The translations under genes were made by a program, and so were the position numbers. A stretch of DNA of 64,000 bases from Amycolatopsis umgeniensis (GTDB taxonomy: Bacteria; Actinomycetota; Actinomycetes; Mycobacteriales; Pseudonocardiaceae). Where the stretch lies: positions 3,844,001 to 3,908,000 of the forward strand of contig NZ_JACHMX010000001.1 of the NCBI RefSeq assembly GCF_014205155.1, given 5' to 3'. This document shows, in pieces, positions 27,736-36,061 of the stretch; the first letter of the stretch is position 1, and each line of letters opens with the position of its first letter. The notes beneath the pieces were generated by a model that made no database searches, was not told where the DNA came from, and saw nothing but the letters and a program-made list of their open reading frames with translations.

Positions 27736-28805
27736 CGCAAGGCACCCGCCAGATTTCCACGCGCGGCGGCGAGAACTTCGGCGGCGGCCGTGGCCAGGTG
27801 CCCGCGATGCCGCAGGACGAACTCGCCGCGGTCGAGGGCTGTCGACAGGGACCGCTCGCGGCCCATCGACGTGATGAGCGGGACTCCCACGGCGTCGGCG
27901 ATCTCTCGCGGGATCAACCCGGCGGGCGACGGCCCCCGGACCGCGACACCGATCCGGGTCGCGTGGGGTTCGAGCCTGGCGAGGACCTGTTTCGCCGCCG
28001 CGCAGGCACGGAGTTCCGCGGGGACGACGACCACGACCAGATCGGCCAGCCCGACGACGGTGGACGTTTCGGCGCCGAAATACCTCGGCAGATCGCAGAC
28101 GACCGTCCGCCCCGCTCGCCTTCCGGCGCACAACACGCCCTCGATCGCGTCCGGCTCGGGACCTCGTCCTTCCCTGCCGTAGGACACAAAGGACAGTGAG
28201 CCCGTCGCGTACCTTTTCCGCGGCAGGGCTTCGCTCAACGCCGTCATGGACACCCTGCCGCCGAGGTCGAGCTCCGGCCAGCGCGGCCCGCGATCGCGTT
28301 CGGCGGCGAGGAGGACGTCGATACCGCCGCCGAGCGGATCGCAGTCGACGAGCAGCCCGCCGCTCCCGGACTTCTCCGCCCGGTACGCGACGGCGGCCGC
28401 CAGTACGGAGGCCCCGGCCCCGCCCCGTCCGCCGATGATCCCGATGACGAGGCCGTCGTCACGGGCGGGCCCGTCGACGACGTCGGCGAACGCGCCGATG
28501 AGGTCTCCTTCCTCGTCCGGCAGCGAAAGGACCTTCTCCGAACCGGTGTTGAAAGCGCGTTCCCACGTCACCGGTGTGGGCGCGCCCTTGCAGACGAGCA
28601 GGACCTTGTTCCGCCGCAGCAGGCGGTTCGGCGCGCTCGCGGCTTCTTCGTCGAGCACCACGAGCGGCGCGCGTGCCCATCTCCCCCTGGCGGCGTCCAG
28701 ATCGGGCGCGCGTTCGACCTCGCAGCCCGCGGCGGCCGCCACGCGCAGGATCTCGTCGAGCAGGGTGTCGTCTCCGGCGACGACGAGCGGGTGTTCCTCG
28801 ATCAT
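27732..28805 (-). CDS. ssd: CpaE/Ssd-like septum-site and Tad localisation protein
   Basis: 357 residues from the ATG at 28805 (MIEEHPLVVAGDDTL), with GGGGGAG just upstream. The N-terminal receiver-like domain (1-110) lacks a phospho-acceptor pattern. The C-terminal MinD/ParA-fold domain contains IGGRGGAGAS where active ParA proteins have KGGxGKT/S: the signature Lys and the P-loop Lys are both replaced. The switch region reads LLVDCDPLGGGIDVLL and the later strand VVVVVPAELRA. Its homologue in M. tuberculosis (Rv3660c) affects septum formation (known). As first gene of the Tad operon it likely positions the pilus machine. ATPase activity is doubtful. Confidence 0.9.
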   Translation of the reverse strand: MIEEHPLVVAGDDTLLDEILRVAAAAGCEVERAPDLDAARGRWARAPLVVLDEEAASAPNRLLRRNKVLLVCKGAPTPVTWERAFNTGSEKVLSLPDEEGDLIGAFADVVDGPARDDGLVIGIIGGRGGAGASVLAAAVAYRAEKSGSGGLLVDCDPLGGGIDVLLAAERDRGPRWPELDLGGRVSMTALSEALPRKRYATGSLSFVSYGREGRGPEPDAIEGVLCAGRRAGRTVVCDLPRYFGAETSTVVGLADLVVVVVPAELRACAAAKQVLARLEPHATRIGVAVRGPSPAGLIPREIADAVGVPLITSMGRERSLSTALDRGEFVLRHRGHLATAAAEVLAAARGNLAGALR

Positions 28806-28892
28806 GACTCCCCCGGGGATTCGGTCGGATTCGGACTGTGACTCCACGGTCGCGCCCCGCCCCGATCCCGCACAACACCATTCCGCCCCACC

Positions 28893-28919
28893 TGTGGACA
28901 ACCGGGGTGTTGTGGACAA
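28893..28919. promoter_or_regulatory. Pair of DnaA boxes upstream of ssd
   Basis: TGTGGACAA occurs at 28893-28901 and again at 28911-28919, same orientation, 18 bp apart. Both are exact matches to the actinomycete box TTGTCCACA on the other strand. They lie about 90 bp upstream of the ssd start, in position to link septum/pilus gene expression to DnaA (inference). Confidence 0.6.
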
Positions 28920-29113
28920 CTCCGCCCCGGAAAACTCGTTTCAGGCGTTTCTGTCGGACCTTTCCGGCACACTCCCGAGTTTTTCCGCGACGAAACTCAC
29001 CCTCTCCGTTCCCCGGTCGAACCGAGCACGAAAAAGGTTGAGGTCAAAGAACATTCACGGGCAATCGGACGATTCGGCCTTGTCCCGTCGAGGTTTCCCA
29101 TGACCGAGAAGGT

Positions 29114-29211
29114 CTGAACCATTGCCGGGGTGGGAAGTTAGAGGGCGGTCCTCGCCAGGGGGGAGGGACGAGGACCGCCTGTGGTTCAGCCCCGGGGGGT
29201 CGGACTGAACC
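29114..29211 (+). ncRNA. Candidate structured RNA element with alternative hairpins
   Basis: CTGAACCA (29114-29121) can pair with TGGTTCAG (29182-29189). An 11-bp stem lies inside it: GGCGGTCCTCG (29144-29154) / CGAGGACCGCC (29169-29179). The same GGTTCAG can instead pair with a second CTGAACC at 29205-29211. The two foldings exclude each other. It lies about 190 bp upstream of the HAD gene, so it may be a leader switch or a small RNA. The strand is assumed to be that of the HAD gene. Confidence 0.45.
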
Positions 29212-29403
29212 TGGGCCCGGTGCAACACCGGACAATGTCACTGTAACTCCGATACCGGCCCGTTGCGGTGGGCGGCGACACCCACAATTCGATAACGGCA
29301 CGACGCGCCGGATCCGGTGTGCGGTCGTGAATTTTCCACCGCCGTATCCCGATCGTGGTCGACCAACGGGCGCGCCGCCGTCCGGCTCTCCTATCCTTGG
29401 CGG

Positions 29404-30201
29404 GTGGCCCAACCCAGCACGACACCGAGCCCGGTCGCGGCGTTCTTCGATCTCGACAAGACGATCATCGCGTCCTCGAGCGCGCTGGCCTTCAGCAAGC
29501 CGCTTTTGCGCGAAGGCCTGATCAATCGGCGAGCCGCGCTTCGCAGCGCGTACGCCCAGCTCGTCTTCTCGCTCGCGGGCGCGGACGCGGCGAAGACCGA
29601 GCGGATGCGGGCCGAGGTTTCCGCGCTGTGCACCGGATGGGACGTCGCGCAGGTGTCGGCGATCGTCCGCGAAACGCTGCACGACGTCGTCGACCCGCTC
29701 GTCTACGCGGAGGCGGCGGAACTGATCTCCTCGCATCGCGCGGACGGCCACGACGTCGTGGTGCTGTCGGCGACCGGTGAAGAGGTCGTCGCCCCGGTCG
29801 CCGAAATGCTCGGCGCGACGCGCAGCGTGGCCACCCGGATGCAGATCGTGGACGGCCGCTACTCGGGCGAAGTCGATTTCTATTGCTACGGCGAGAACAA
29901 GGCCATCGCCGCGAAGGAACTCGCGGCCACCTACGGCTACGACCTCACCCAGTGCCACGCGTACACCGACTCGAGCACCGACATCCCGCTCCTCGAGGCG
30001 GTCGGACGTCCCCACGCCGTCAACCCCGACCGCGTCCTGCGCAAGCACGCGACCGAACAGGGCTGGGACATCCTCGCGTTCGATCACCCGATGTCACTGC
30101 GGACGAGGATCCCGGCCAAGTCGGCGGGCCTGGTCGCGCTCGGCGCCGTCGCCGCGGGTGCCACCTGGTACGGCTACAACCGGCGCAAACGCACTCGCTG
30201 A
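29404..30201 (+). CDS. HAD-superfamily phosphatase, SerB-like, with C-terminal membrane segment
   Basis: 265 residues from a GTG at 29404. Motif I is FDLDKTI with nucleophile Asp16 and Asp18; the Lys of DLDKT is typical for this actinobacterial subgroup (HAD-IB). Motif II is VVVLSAT, a Lys follows (YGENKAIAAKEL), and motif III is CHAYTDSSTDIPLLEAVG. It probably dephosphorylates a small phospho-substrate; phosphoserine is one option only. A hydrophobic C-terminus (AGLVALGAVAAGATWYGY, then RRKRTR) suggests a membrane anchor. Counterpart of Rv3661, placed directly before the RNA locus at 30354. Confidence 0.9.
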   Translation: MAQPSTTPSPVAAFFDLDKTIIASSSALAFSKPLLREGLINRRAALRSAYAQLVFSLAGADAAKTERMRAEVSALCTGWDVAQVSAIVRETLHDVVDPLVYAEAAELISSHRADGHDVVVLSATGEEVVAPVAEMLGATRSVATRMQIVDGRYSGEVDFYCYGENKAIAAKELAATYGYDLTQCHAYTDSSTDIPLLEAVGRPHAVNPDRVLRKHATEQGWDILAFDHPMSLRTRIPAKSAGLVALGAVAAGATWYGYNRRKRTR

Positions 30202-30320
30202 GCACGCACCCAGTCGGCGGTACGGAGCCCGTTTTCGCAGACAGGGCGGCGAATTGTCCGTCGCGGAGGGTGCCCGTGTCACTAGATCGAGCCTCTGTAC
30301 CGGTGCACCCGTCTGCGCAC

Positions 30321-30349
30321 TTGAAGTGACCCGGCTCACGGCGTAGAAA
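30321..30349 (+). promoter_or_regulatory. Promoter of the 30354 RNA
   Basis: TTGAAG (30321-30326) and TAGAAA (30344-30349) are separated by exactly 17 bp, a good housekeeping-sigma arrangement. The predicted start (about 30354-30356) coincides with the first base of the RNA's closing stem. Confidence 0.65.
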
Positions 30350-30353
30350 GAAG

Positions 30354-30604
30354 GTGCGGACGTTCGGTCGGCCAGGGAACAGGTAGAAGAGAAGCCTGTT
30401 CCACCCCGGCGAATCTCCGTGTGCGGACACCGGGTACCCACGCGCAGCGCGCCGCGGGAGGCTCGTCGTCTAGGGACTGCGTACCGGGACGCCGGACGCC
30501 GAGTCCATGAAGGTACGACCAGAGTTGCACGCTTGGTCGCCCGAGTGGTCCGCACTGATTGGCGGCGCCCGCCGGCTCAGGCCGACGGGCGCCGCCAGTG
30601 TTTT
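30354..30604 (+). ncRNA. Predicted small RNA of about 250 nt, positional equivalent of MTS2823/Ms1
   Basis: The 5' segment GTGCGGAC (30354-30361) is fully complementary to GTCCGCAC (30548-30555), making a closing stem. The pairing continues with TTCGG / CCGAG just inside. An internal hairpin GGAACAGG / CCTGTTCC (30376-30383 / 30395-30402) has an 11-nt A/G-rich loop. After the closing stem comes an intrinsic terminator (11-bp GC stem, then TTTT). No ribosome site or conserved frame lies inside. In mycobacteria the abundant RNA-polymerase-binding RNA MTS2823/Ms1 is, to my recollection, found in this interval downstream of Rv3661. Promoter, stems and terminator are seen directly; identity with Ms1 is inferred from position. 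Confidence 0.7.
30561..30604 (+). terminator. Intrinsic terminator of the small RNA
   Basis: Perfect 11-bp stem GGCGGCGCCCG (30561-30571) / CGGGCGCCGCC (30586-30596), with a further CGGC / GCCG pairing in the loop, followed by AGTGTTTT. A U-run after the stem is rare in this window. Confidence 0.8.
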
Positions 30605-30768
30605 GCCCGCCTTTCCCGTCGTGACCGGCCCGGTCACGCATCGATGACGCCTTGTTTTTCAAGCGTGACCGGCCCCTTCGCGTCCCTTTGTGTATGAACG
30701 GACCGTTCGCGGGGGTGGCCGATGGACAAGCAAAGTGCTCGTGGGTAGCTTCCGGATATCAGTGCTTC

Positions 30769-30790
30769 CAGGTGGACTTCTTTCCACCTG
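30769..30790. promoter_or_regulatory. Inverted repeat before nagZ, possible MurR operator
   Basis: CAGGTGGA (30769-30776) and TCCACCTG (30783-30790) form a perfect 8-bp inverted repeat with 6-bp spacer, 31 bp upstream of the nagZ start. A regulator of the RpiR/MurR family is encoded in the same cluster, which makes this a natural operator candidate. Confidence 0.4.
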
Positions 30791-30820
30791 AGAGTCAGGC
30801 ACGAATCTGGGAGGCTTGAG

Positions 30821-32626
30821 GTGACGACCCGAACCGCGCACGCCCGTCATCGGAGGATCCATGCGCTCGCCGTGCCCCTCGCGGGTCTGCTCACCCTCGC
30901 GATCGCGGGCGTTCCGGCCGCGGCGCAGCCGGTGACCGCGGACGCGGAGGCCCAGCGGACGCTGCGCGGGCTGACTCTGGAGCAGAAGGTAGGCCAGCTG
31001 TTCGTCACGTGGGTGAACGGCAAGTCCGCCGACGAGGTCAACGCCAAGAACAAGGCCGACTTCGGCGTGGACACCCCCGCGCAGGTGATCGAGAAGTACC
31101 ACCTGGGCGGCGTCATCTACTTCAACAACGACAGCCGGGACAACTTCGACGACCCGGTCCAGGTCGCCAAGCTGTCGAACGGGCTCCAGCGGGCCGCCAT
31201 CCGCAGCGGCGCGCACATCCCGTTGCAGATCGCGACCGACCAGGAAGGCGGCACGGTCACCCGCATGGGTGCCCCCGCCACCGAGCTGCCGAACGCGATG
31301 GCGATCTCGGCGGGCCGTGACACCACGGCCGCGCAGGAGGCGGCCCGGATCCTCGGGCACGAACTGCGGGCCGTCGGCATCAACCAGGACTTCGCCCCCG
31401 ACGCCGACGTCAACTCCAACCCGGCGAACCCGGTGATCGGCGTCCGCTCCTTCTCCGGCCGCCCGGAGCTGGCGAGCCAGTTCGTCGGCGCGCAGGTCAA
31501 GGGCTTCCAGGACTCCGGACGGCGCTCCGAGACGGTGTCCGCCGCCGCGAAGCACTTCCCCGGCCACGGCGACGCGGCCACGGACAGTCACCTCGAACTG
31601 CCCAGGATCGACCGGACCGAAGCCAGCTGGCGCGAGACGGACGTGCCGCCGTTCAAGGCCGCCATCAAGGCGGGCATCGACTCGATCATGAGCGCGCACA
31701 TCCAGTTCCCCAGCCTCGACCCGTCGGGCGAGCCCGCCACGCTGTCGAAGCCGATCCTCACCGGCAAACTGCGCGGTGAGCTGGGCTATCGCGGTGTCGT
31801 CATCACGGACTCGCTCTCGATGGACGCGGTGCGCGAGATGCACACCGACGCGGAGATCCCGGTGCTCGCGCTCAAGGCGGGCATCGATCAGCTGCTCATG
31901 CCGGTGAACCTCGAAGTCGCGATCAACTCGGTGCTCGACGCTGTCCGCAAGGGTGAGCTGACGGAGCGGCGCATCGACGAAAGCGTCCTGCGGGTGCTCA
32001 AGCTCAAGCTGAACCGGGGCATCCTGACCTCGCCGTTCGTCGACCCGGCGAAGGTCGCTTCGAAGGTCGGCACCCCGGCCAACCTCGCGACCGCGCAGGG
32101 CATCGCCGACCGGTCGGTCACCGCGATCCGCAACGACGGCGGGGTCCTCCCGCTCGCGCAGCAGCCCGCGAAGACCCTCGTGACGGGTTGGGGCGTCAGC
32201 ACGACGACCGCGCTGGCGTCGAAGCTCACCGCGCACGGAACTCAGGCGACGGCACTGCAGACCGGCCAGACCCCGACAGACGCGCAGATCGCGCAGTCCG
32301 TCGCGGCGGCGAAGAACGTCGACCTCGTCGTGGTGCTGACCAACAACGTCGGCACGTATCCGTTGCAGGGCAAGCTGTTGCAGGCCCTGACCGACACCGG
32401 GAAGCCTGTCGTCGCGGTCGCCGCGCAGATCCCCTACGACGCCGGCTACGAGAACCCGGTCAAGACGTGGCTCGCGACGTACGGCTACATCACGCCGTCG
32501 ATCGAGGCGCTGGCCAAGGTGATCCTCGGGAAGGTGAAGCCGCAGGGCAAGCTGCCGGTGGACGTTCCCGCGGGCAAGGACGTGGGCACGGTGAAGTACC
32601 CCTTCGGCCATGGGCTGACCTGGTGA
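30821..32626 (+). CDS. nagZ: Secreted family 3 beta-N-acetylglucosaminidase (NagZ type)
   Basis: 601 residues. Residues 1-35 are a signal peptide (RRIHALAVPLAGLLTLAIAGVPAAAQ). The GH3 barrel carries the NagZ signature KHFPGHG (244-250) followed by DSH (255-257), the Asp-His catalytic dyad of this branch. The nucleophile is Asp330 in VITDSLSMDAV. A second C-terminal domain (about 420-601) is present, as in the Bacillus enzyme. It should release GlcNAc from peptidoglycan fragments outside the cell. It is followed with a GTGA overlap by namZ, so the two muropeptide glycosidases are co-translated. First gene of the recycling cluster nagZ-namZ-amiE-like-murR-murQ. Confidence 0.92.
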   Translation: MTTRTAHARHRRIHALAVPLAGLLTLAIAGVPAAAQPVTADAEAQRTLRGLTLEQKVGQLFVTWVNGKSADEVNAKNKADFGVDTPAQVIEKYHLGGVIYFNNDSRDNFDDPVQVAKLSNGLQRAAIRSGAHIPLQIATDQEGGTVTRMGAPATELPNAMAISAGRDTTAAQEAARILGHELRAVGINQDFAPDADVNSNPANPVIGVRSFSGRPELASQFVGAQVKGFQDSGRRSETVSAAAKHFPGHGDAATDSHLELPRIDRTEASWRETDVPPFKAAIKAGIDSIMSAHIQFPSLDPSGEPATLSKPILTGKLRGELGYRGVVITDSLSMDAVREMHTDAEIPVLALKAGIDQLLMPVNLEVAINSVLDAVRKGELTERRIDESVLRVLKLKLNRGILTSPFVDPAKVASKVGTPANLATAQGIADRSVTAIRNDGGVLPLAQQPAKTLVTGWGVSTTTALASKLTAHGTQATALQTGQTPTDAQIAQSVAAAKNVDLVVVLTNNVGTYPLQGKLLQALTDTGKPVVAVAAQIPYDAGYENPVKTWLATYGYITPSIEALAKVILGKVKPQGKLPVDVPAGKDVGTVKYPFGHGLTW

Positions 32627-33903
32627 CGCTCAATCGCCGCCACCTCCTCGCCGCCGGGGCGCTCGCGGTCCCCGCGCTGACGGCCGGATCCTCGGTCGCG
32701 CAGGCCGGGCCCGAGACTCCGGCGGAAAGCGAGAGCAAAGGTCCCTCGCTCACCCGGACCGGAGCGGACGTGCTCGCCGCCCGCGGCTGGGCGGCGCTGT
32801 CCGGCCGCAAGCTCGGCGTGCTGTCGAATCCGACGGGTGTCCTGGCGAGCGGTGACCACATCGTCGATTCGATGGTCGCCGCCGGCGTCCGGCCGCTCGC
32901 CGCTTTCGGGCCGGAACACGGCTTCCGCGGCAGTGCGCAAGCGGGCGGTTCCGAAGGCGACTACACCGACCCTCGCACCGGCGTCCCCGTGTACGACGCG
33001 TACGGCGCCGACGCGACGAAGCTCGCCGGGATGTTCACGAAGGCGGGCGTCGACACCGTCGTCTTCGACATCGCCGACGTCGGCGCGCGGTTCTACACCT
33101 ACATCTGGTCGCTCTACACGGCGATGGTCGCGGCGGCGAAGGTCGGCGCGGCGGTGGTCGTGCTGGACCGGCCGAACCCGCTGGGCGGCAAGGCCGCCGG
33201 GCCCATGCTGGACCCGGCGTACGCCTCAGGTGTCGGGCGGAAGCCGATCGTGCAGCAGCACGGCATGACCGTCGGGGAACTCGCGCGGTACTTCGCCGCC
33301 GAGTTCCTGCCCGCCGAAGGGGTCACGCCGGGCAAGCTCGAGATCGTCGAAGTGCGTGACTGGCGGCGTGATCAGCTCTTCGACCGCACCGGCCTCACCT
33401 GGGTCCCGCCGAGCCCGAACATGCCGACGCCGGACACCGCGCTCGTCTATCCCGGCACCGGGATGTTCGAGGGCACCGTGTTCTCCGAAGGCCGTGGCAC
33501 CACCAGGCCGTTCGAGATCATCGGCGCGCCGGGCCTCGACTGGCGCTGGCGCGAGAAGCTCGGCGAACTGCGGCTTCCCGGGGTGAAGTTCCGTGAGGCG
33601 TACTTCGTGCCGACGTTCGGCAAGTTCGTCAACGAGCCTTGCGGCGGCGTGCAGGTGACGATCACGGATCCGCGGGCCTTCGACGCCATCCGCACCGCGG
33701 TCACCATGTTCGTCACCGCGAAACAGGTGCACCCGGACAAGTTCGAGTGGCGGCCCGACAACTTCCTCGACAAGCTCTCGGGCTCGGACAGGTTGCGCAC
33801 GATGATCGACAAGGGTGCCGGAGTGGACGAGATCGTCGGGTCGTGGCAGGCCGAACTGGCCGAGTTCGACCGGAAACGCCGTCGCCATCTCCTTTACCGC
33901 TGA
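32623..33903 (+). CDS. namZ: Exo-beta-N-acetylmuramidase NamZ (DUF1343/YbbC family)
   Basis: 426 residues from the GTG at 32623 overlapping the nagZ stop (GTGA). A Tat-like export signal (NRRHLLAAGALAVPALTAGSSVAQA) opens the protein. Family landmarks: GRKLGVLSNPTGV, FGPEHGFRG, DIADVGARFYTYIW, LDRPNPLGG, VPPSPNMPT and GTGMFEGTVFSEGRGTTRPFE. YbbC of Bacillus subtilis was shown to remove MurNAc from the non-reducing end of peptidoglycan fragments (known); this protein keeps the same blocks. Together with NagZ it could degrade glycan strands sequentially outside the membrane. Confidence 0.9.
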   Translation: MTLNRRHLLAAGALAVPALTAGSSVAQAGPETPAESESKGPSLTRTGADVLAARGWAALSGRKLGVLSNPTGVLASGDHIVDSMVAAGVRPLAAFGPEHGFRGSAQAGGSEGDYTDPRTGVPVYDAYGADATKLAGMFTKAGVDTVVFDIADVGARFYTYIWSLYTAMVAAAKVGAAVVVLDRPNPLGGKAAGPMLDPAYASGVGRKPIVQQHGMTVGELARYFAAEFLPAEGVTPGKLEIVEVRDWRRDQLFDRTGLTWVPPSPNMPTPDTALVYPGTGMFEGTVFSEGRGTTRPFEIIGAPGLDWRWREKLGELRLPGVKFREAYFVPTFGKFVNEPCGGVQVTITDPRAFDAIRTAVTMFVTAKQVHPDKFEWRPDNFLDKLSGSDRLRTMIDKGAGVDEIVGSWQAELAEFDRKRRRHLLYR

Positions 33904-33916
33904 AGGGAACGAAGCG

Positions 33917-35851
33917 ATGGGAACGCAAGGCGCGGCACCCGACAGTAGCCAAGAGCGCGCCTCGGCCGACGGGCCCCGCTATCGCAGCGGCAGGGCGTCT
34001 ACACCGGCCACCGCACCGCCGATGCCAACGGACGCCCTGGCGATGCGATCGCGGTCGCGCGCGGAGCCGCGTCGACACCGTGCTAGGAAGATCCTGATCG
34101 CGGCTGCTTCCGTGCTGGTCGCGGCGACCACGCTGTCGACGGCGGGAGCACAGGCGATTCCGGGTACCGGACAACAGGAAGACCGCGCGGCGGGCCGGTT
34201 CGACAAGCCGCGCGGAGGTTTCGCGCCCGCGTCCACCGTCCTGCGTGACGGTGCGCCCGCGGACGTCGGCCTCGACCCGGAGCCGATCAAGGCGGCCGAG
34301 CGGTTCGTCGACAGCTGGACGAAGCCGGACGCCACCGGGCATCCGCACTTCTCCGGCGCTGTCGGCCTGCTCGCGCACGACGGCGTGGTCGTCGAGCGCC
34401 AAGCCGTCGGCGGAGCCGTCCGTTACGCCGACGCGAATGGCACAGAACTGCCGCCGGAGCAGCAGGTGCCGATGCGTGCGGACACCATCTTCGACATGGC
34501 CTCGATCTCGAAGCTGTTCACCTCCATCGCGGTGATGCAACTGGCCGAGACGGGCAAGCTGGACATCTCCGCGCCGGTGGTGCGGTACCTGCCGGAGTTC
34601 GGGGTGAACGGCAAGGAAGCCGTCACCGTCCAGCAGCTGCTCACCCACGTTTCGGGCTTCGCCGCGACACCGCTCCCGTCGCTGTGGGAGGGCTATCCGG
34701 ACATCCCGTCGCGCCGGAAGGCCATCCTCGACAGCCCGCTGAAGAACCCGCCGGGCAGTACGTACCTTTACTCCGACATCAACCTGCTGACACTCGGCCT
34801 CCTGGTCGAGAAGCTGGCGGGAGCGCCGTTGGACAAGGTGGTCCAAGACCGCATCGCGGCTCCGCTGGGCCTGGCCGACACGGGGTACAACCCTCCGGTG
34901 TCGAAACTCGCCAGGGTCGCGGCGACCGAGTACGCCGTGAAACCGCCGCGTGGCCTCGTCCGCGGCGAGGTCCACGACGAGAACGCCTGGTCTCTGGGCG
35001 GCGTCGCCGGGCACGCGGGCGTGTTCTCCACGGCGGGTGACATGGCCGTGCTGGCGCAGACGATCCTCAATGGCGGCGCGTACCGCGGCCAGCGGATCCT
35101 GCGGCCGGAGACCGTGCAATCGATGCTGACGAACTACAACCACAAGTTCCCCGACAACTCCCACGGGCTCGGTTTCGAACTGGACCAGCCCTGGTACATG
35201 GGCGCGCTGTCCGCGCCCTCGACCGCCGGGCACACCGGGTTCACCGGGACCTCGCTGGTGATCGACCCGCTGTCGAGGTCGTTCGCGATCCTGCTCACCA
35301 ACCGCGTGCACCCGACGCGGAACTGGGGCTCGATCAACCTCGCCAGGGAAACGTGGGCGAGCTCGCTCGCGAAGGCGATGGCCGTCCGTCCCGCGCACGG
35401 CCGTGACGCGTGGTTCAGCGGCGCCGGGGACGTCTCCACGGCCACGCTCACGACACCGCCCCTGCGGACCCGTGGCGGCCCGCTGAAGGTCTCCTTCGAC
35501 GCCTTCGTGGACACCGAAGGACCCTCTGATTCGCTTTTCCTGGAAATAAGTACCGACGGTGGCGCCACCTGGAAATCGATTACTCTGCGTGCGAGTGGCC
35601 CCGGAGCCCCCGCCGGAGACCTGGCAGGCCTCGGCGGGCACGGACACCGGGCTTGGTGGCGGGCCGCGGCCGAGGTGTCGCAAAGCTCACAAATCACCCT
35701 CCGCTGGCGTTACACGACCGATGCCCGTTACACGGGACGCGGAATTTCCTTGGACGGTGTGAAAGTCACTGAACGCGGCCGGATACTGCTGGACAGTGAG
35801 CATAATCCCCCTACTTTCGCAGCTACCGGATGGAAGTTGAGCGCTAGGTAG
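33917..35851 (+). CDS. Class C beta-lactamase-fold serine hydrolase with C-terminal jelly-roll-like domain (AmiE/YbbE type)
   Basis: 644 residues from the ATG at 33917. The first 58 residues are polar and Arg-rich, then a signal-anchor helix (ILIAAASVLVAATTLSTAGA). The serine hydrolase domain has S-x-x-K at 196-199 (MASISKL), the Tyr motif as YSDIN, and HTGFTG in place of KTG. The last 125 residues after about 515 form a beta-rich domain (VSFDAFVDTEGPSDSLFLEI, TLRWRYTTDARYTGRG), perhaps glycan binding. In Bacillus the same position holds AmiE (YbbE), an N-acetylmuramyl-L-alanine amidase, so removal of stem peptides is the likely role. It starts 13 bp after namZ. Confidence 0.85.
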   Translation: MGTQGAAPDSSQERASADGPRYRSGRASTPATAPPMPTDALAMRSRSRAEPRRHRARKILIAAASVLVAATTLSTAGAQAIPGTGQQEDRAAGRFDKPRGGFAPASTVLRDGAPADVGLDPEPIKAAERFVDSWTKPDATGHPHFSGAVGLLAHDGVVVERQAVGGAVRYADANGTELPPEQQVPMRADTIFDMASISKLFTSIAVMQLAETGKLDISAPVVRYLPEFGVNGKEAVTVQQLLTHVSGFAATPLPSLWEGYPDIPSRRKAILDSPLKNPPGSTYLYSDINLLTLGLLVEKLAGAPLDKVVQDRIAAPLGLADTGYNPPVSKLARVAATEYAVKPPRGLVRGEVHDENAWSLGGVAGHAGVFSTAGDMAVLAQTILNGGAYRGQRILRPETVQSMLTNYNHKFPDNSHGLGFELDQPWYMGALSAPSTAGHTGFTGTSLVIDPLSRSFAILLTNRVHPTRNWGSINLARETWASSLAKAMAVRPAHGRDAWFSGAGDVSTATLTTPPLRTRGGPLKVSFDAFVDTEGPSDSLFLEISTDGGATWKSITLRASGPGAPAGDLAGLGGHGHRAWWRAAAEVSQSSQITLRWRYTTDARYTGRGISLDGVKVTERGRILLDSEHNPPTFAATGWKLSAR

Positions 35852-36061
35852 TTGACCGGTTTCAGTGCGCAGACCGAACCGCCCCGTTGACCGGGACACA
35901 GCCCCTTGCGCCGCGACACTAAGTTGCCAAGTCGTTAGCTCGACCTCGTTAACGGCCTCGACCTGGTTAGCGACTTTCTGGTCAACGATTAATCGCAAAT
36001 CGAATCCGCAGACACGGATAGGTTGCGATCTTCCCGAAGGGTGTGGGTAGCCTTGTCGCAG
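35852..36061. promoter_or_regulatory. murR promoter region with repeated GTTA / TCGACCT units
   Basis: 210 bp before murR. Near 35935-35978 the sequence repeats CGTTAGCTCGACCT, then CGTTAACGGCCTCGACCT, then GGTTAGCGAC, about one and a half helical turns apart. Repeats of this kind upstream of an RpiR-type gene suggest binding sites for its own product. It differs from the inverted repeat in front of nagZ. Confidence 0.4.

Larger units (their letters stand above)
28806..29403. other. Divergent ssd-HAD intergenic region
   Basis: 598 bp without a gene. It holds a pair of DnaA boxes next to ssd and, about 200 bp later, a set of complementary segments that can form alternative hairpins (29114-29211). 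The promoter of the HAD gene should lie in 29220-29400 (GATAACG near 29289 is a possible -10). Confidence 0.6.
30202..30820. other. Non-coding interval with a transcribed RNA and a repeat operator
   Basis: 619 bp between two + strand genes. It contains a complete promoter-RNA-terminator unit (30321-30604) and an 8-bp inverted repeat directly before nagZ (30769-30790). The bases from 30605 to 30760 show no gene. Confidence 0.75.

Noticed and set aside
30354..30604. Possibility that the RNA is RNase P RNA, tmRNA or SRP RNA
   Set aside because: None of the universally conserved sequences of those RNAs is present.
30659..32611. 650-codon frame antisense to nagZ
   Set aside because: Shadow of nagZ; no family features.
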